64,000 nt of DNA, taken from Corallium rubrum. Lineage: Eukaryota > Cnidaria > Anthozoa > Scleralcyonacea > Coralliidae. The DNA is taken from NCBI GenBank assembly GCA_964035015.1, contig OZ036008.1, positions 2,497,612 to 2,561,611 of the forward strand. The letters are read 5' to 3'. Both the position numbers and the translations under genes were made by a program. Shown piece after piece: positions 63,400 to 64,000 of the stretch; position 1 is the first letter of the stretch; every line of letters begins with the position of its first letter. A model generated the notes under the pieces. The model did not search any database, had not been told where the DNA came from, and saw only the letters and a list, made by a program, of their open reading frames with translations.

Positions 63400-64000
63400 A
63401 GACATATAATATTATACATTTTAAGCGTCAATAAAGTTTTTCAACTTCTCTCGGTCGATCAATCGTTGTTTGGCGTGCCTTTGGTCCTTGCATTTCATGG
63501 CCATTTTTGCTCTAATGGCCGAAGTTGTCATGTGTGGATAAAAGGCCAACACAAACTCTAAAAAAAAGTTTGTCATTTTAGTGGCTTAATATACCTACAA
63601 TATCGCGCTGTTGGCTCACGGTCAGAATCGCACCAAAAAAATAAGGATTCTATTTTGATCTACAACGATATACAGTGAAAATCTATTATAATTATGCTTT
63701 AAGGAATGTTCAATGAAGTACAAAACTTGATTTTAAGCTTATCTGTAGTATGTTCAGTACGCTATTACAGTATTAGATTAAGTTTTTACCGAAGTTCTCA
63801 CATTGAACTGTTGTTCCGCATTGAACAGAAGTTCTCGAAAGGGACAGAAGTTCTCGAAAGGGACAGCTGTTGTTGTTTATGAAAAACTAATACTGTACAC
63901 ATGCAAGTTTTATACATGTGTTCACAACACATGCAGCATTGAACCGATTCCTTGAAGCGTAAATTAATAGGGAGCTATTGATATTCCTTGAATCGCCGCG
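63400..64000. other. No gene seen; one 19-bp tandem duplication
   Basis: ACAGAAGTTCTCGAAAGGG occurs twice in tandem (63825-63862). The rest is AT-rich with no supported exon. Confidence 0.5.

Larger units (their letters stand above)
62890..63400. mobile_element. Inverted pair of SINE-like units (fold-back)
   Basis: CATGTAGACATATTACAGAACC ... TTTCTTACACTG at the left mirrors CAGTGTAAGAAA ... TCATGTAGACATAT at the right. The inner arms contain the tRNA-like heads (62951-63029 minus, 63261-63335 plus), CGCCTCCAATCCCTG and TTTCAATTCT...AGAATTGAAAC. Confidence 0.7.

Overview
The window looks like nuclear DNA of a cnidarian, most likely an anthozoan (coral or sea anemone). The reasons are: AT-rich sequence, spliced genes with GT-AG introns, Penelope-like elements with hammerhead-type ends, BEL/Pao and Mutator-like elements, dense fold-back MITEs, and a Cys-rich tandem-module protein of a cnidarian style. 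No prokaryotic gene organisation, CRISPR array or rRNA is visible. The species was not determined.

Two well-supported host genes lie head to head. MIS12 (kinetochore) is on the minus strand as two phase-compatible exons (21312-20837 and 17794-17662, 202 aa), separated by a 3 kb transposon-filled intron. PGS1 (mitochondrial phosphatidylglycerophosphate synthase) is on the plus strand as five exons with consistent phases between 24444 and 40635 (501 aa). Its introns are swollen by nested transposons. At the left, exons of a Cys/Trp-rich repeat protein (2506-3390) and a ricin-B-like exon (9303-9698) may belong to one or two secreted or lectin-like genes. A decayed RING/TRAF-finger/Kelch gene (32220-34001) lies inside PGS1 intron 2.

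The rest is mobile-element debris. 1-15 kb: LINE tails, an 81-bp tandem array, an inverted pair of cysteine-peptidase fragments, a broken Penelope-like element and fold-back MITEs. 15-24 kb: MIS12 with a partial 3' duplication, a 387-bp-arm palindrome and nested elements. 26-31 kb: a DDE transposon with about 655-bp TIRs, then a CAGT-ended element containing a hAT-like element. 35-42 kb: more fold-back elements. 42.6-56 kb: one BEL/Pao retrotransposon (minus strand) split by two Mutator-like transposase copies and by a tandem LTR-internal-LTR-internal-LTR array of a short BEL derivative. 55.2-56.1 kb: a MADF-protein transposon inside the BEL 5' LTR. 57-62 kb: one Mutator-like copy inserted into another. 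61.8-62.7 kb: a 113-bp satellite. 62.9-63.4 kb: an inverted pair of tRNA-derived SINE heads.

The most striking item is a complete type I hammerhead ribozyme (45244-45289, + strand) in the middle LTR of the short BEL-derived array, antisense to the BEL coding strand. It makes the array resemble a retrozyme. Related hammerhead-type cores recur in the Penelope-like ends. A second theme is the number of near-perfect inverted duplications (at least ten), which are either a real fold-back process or an assembly artefact.
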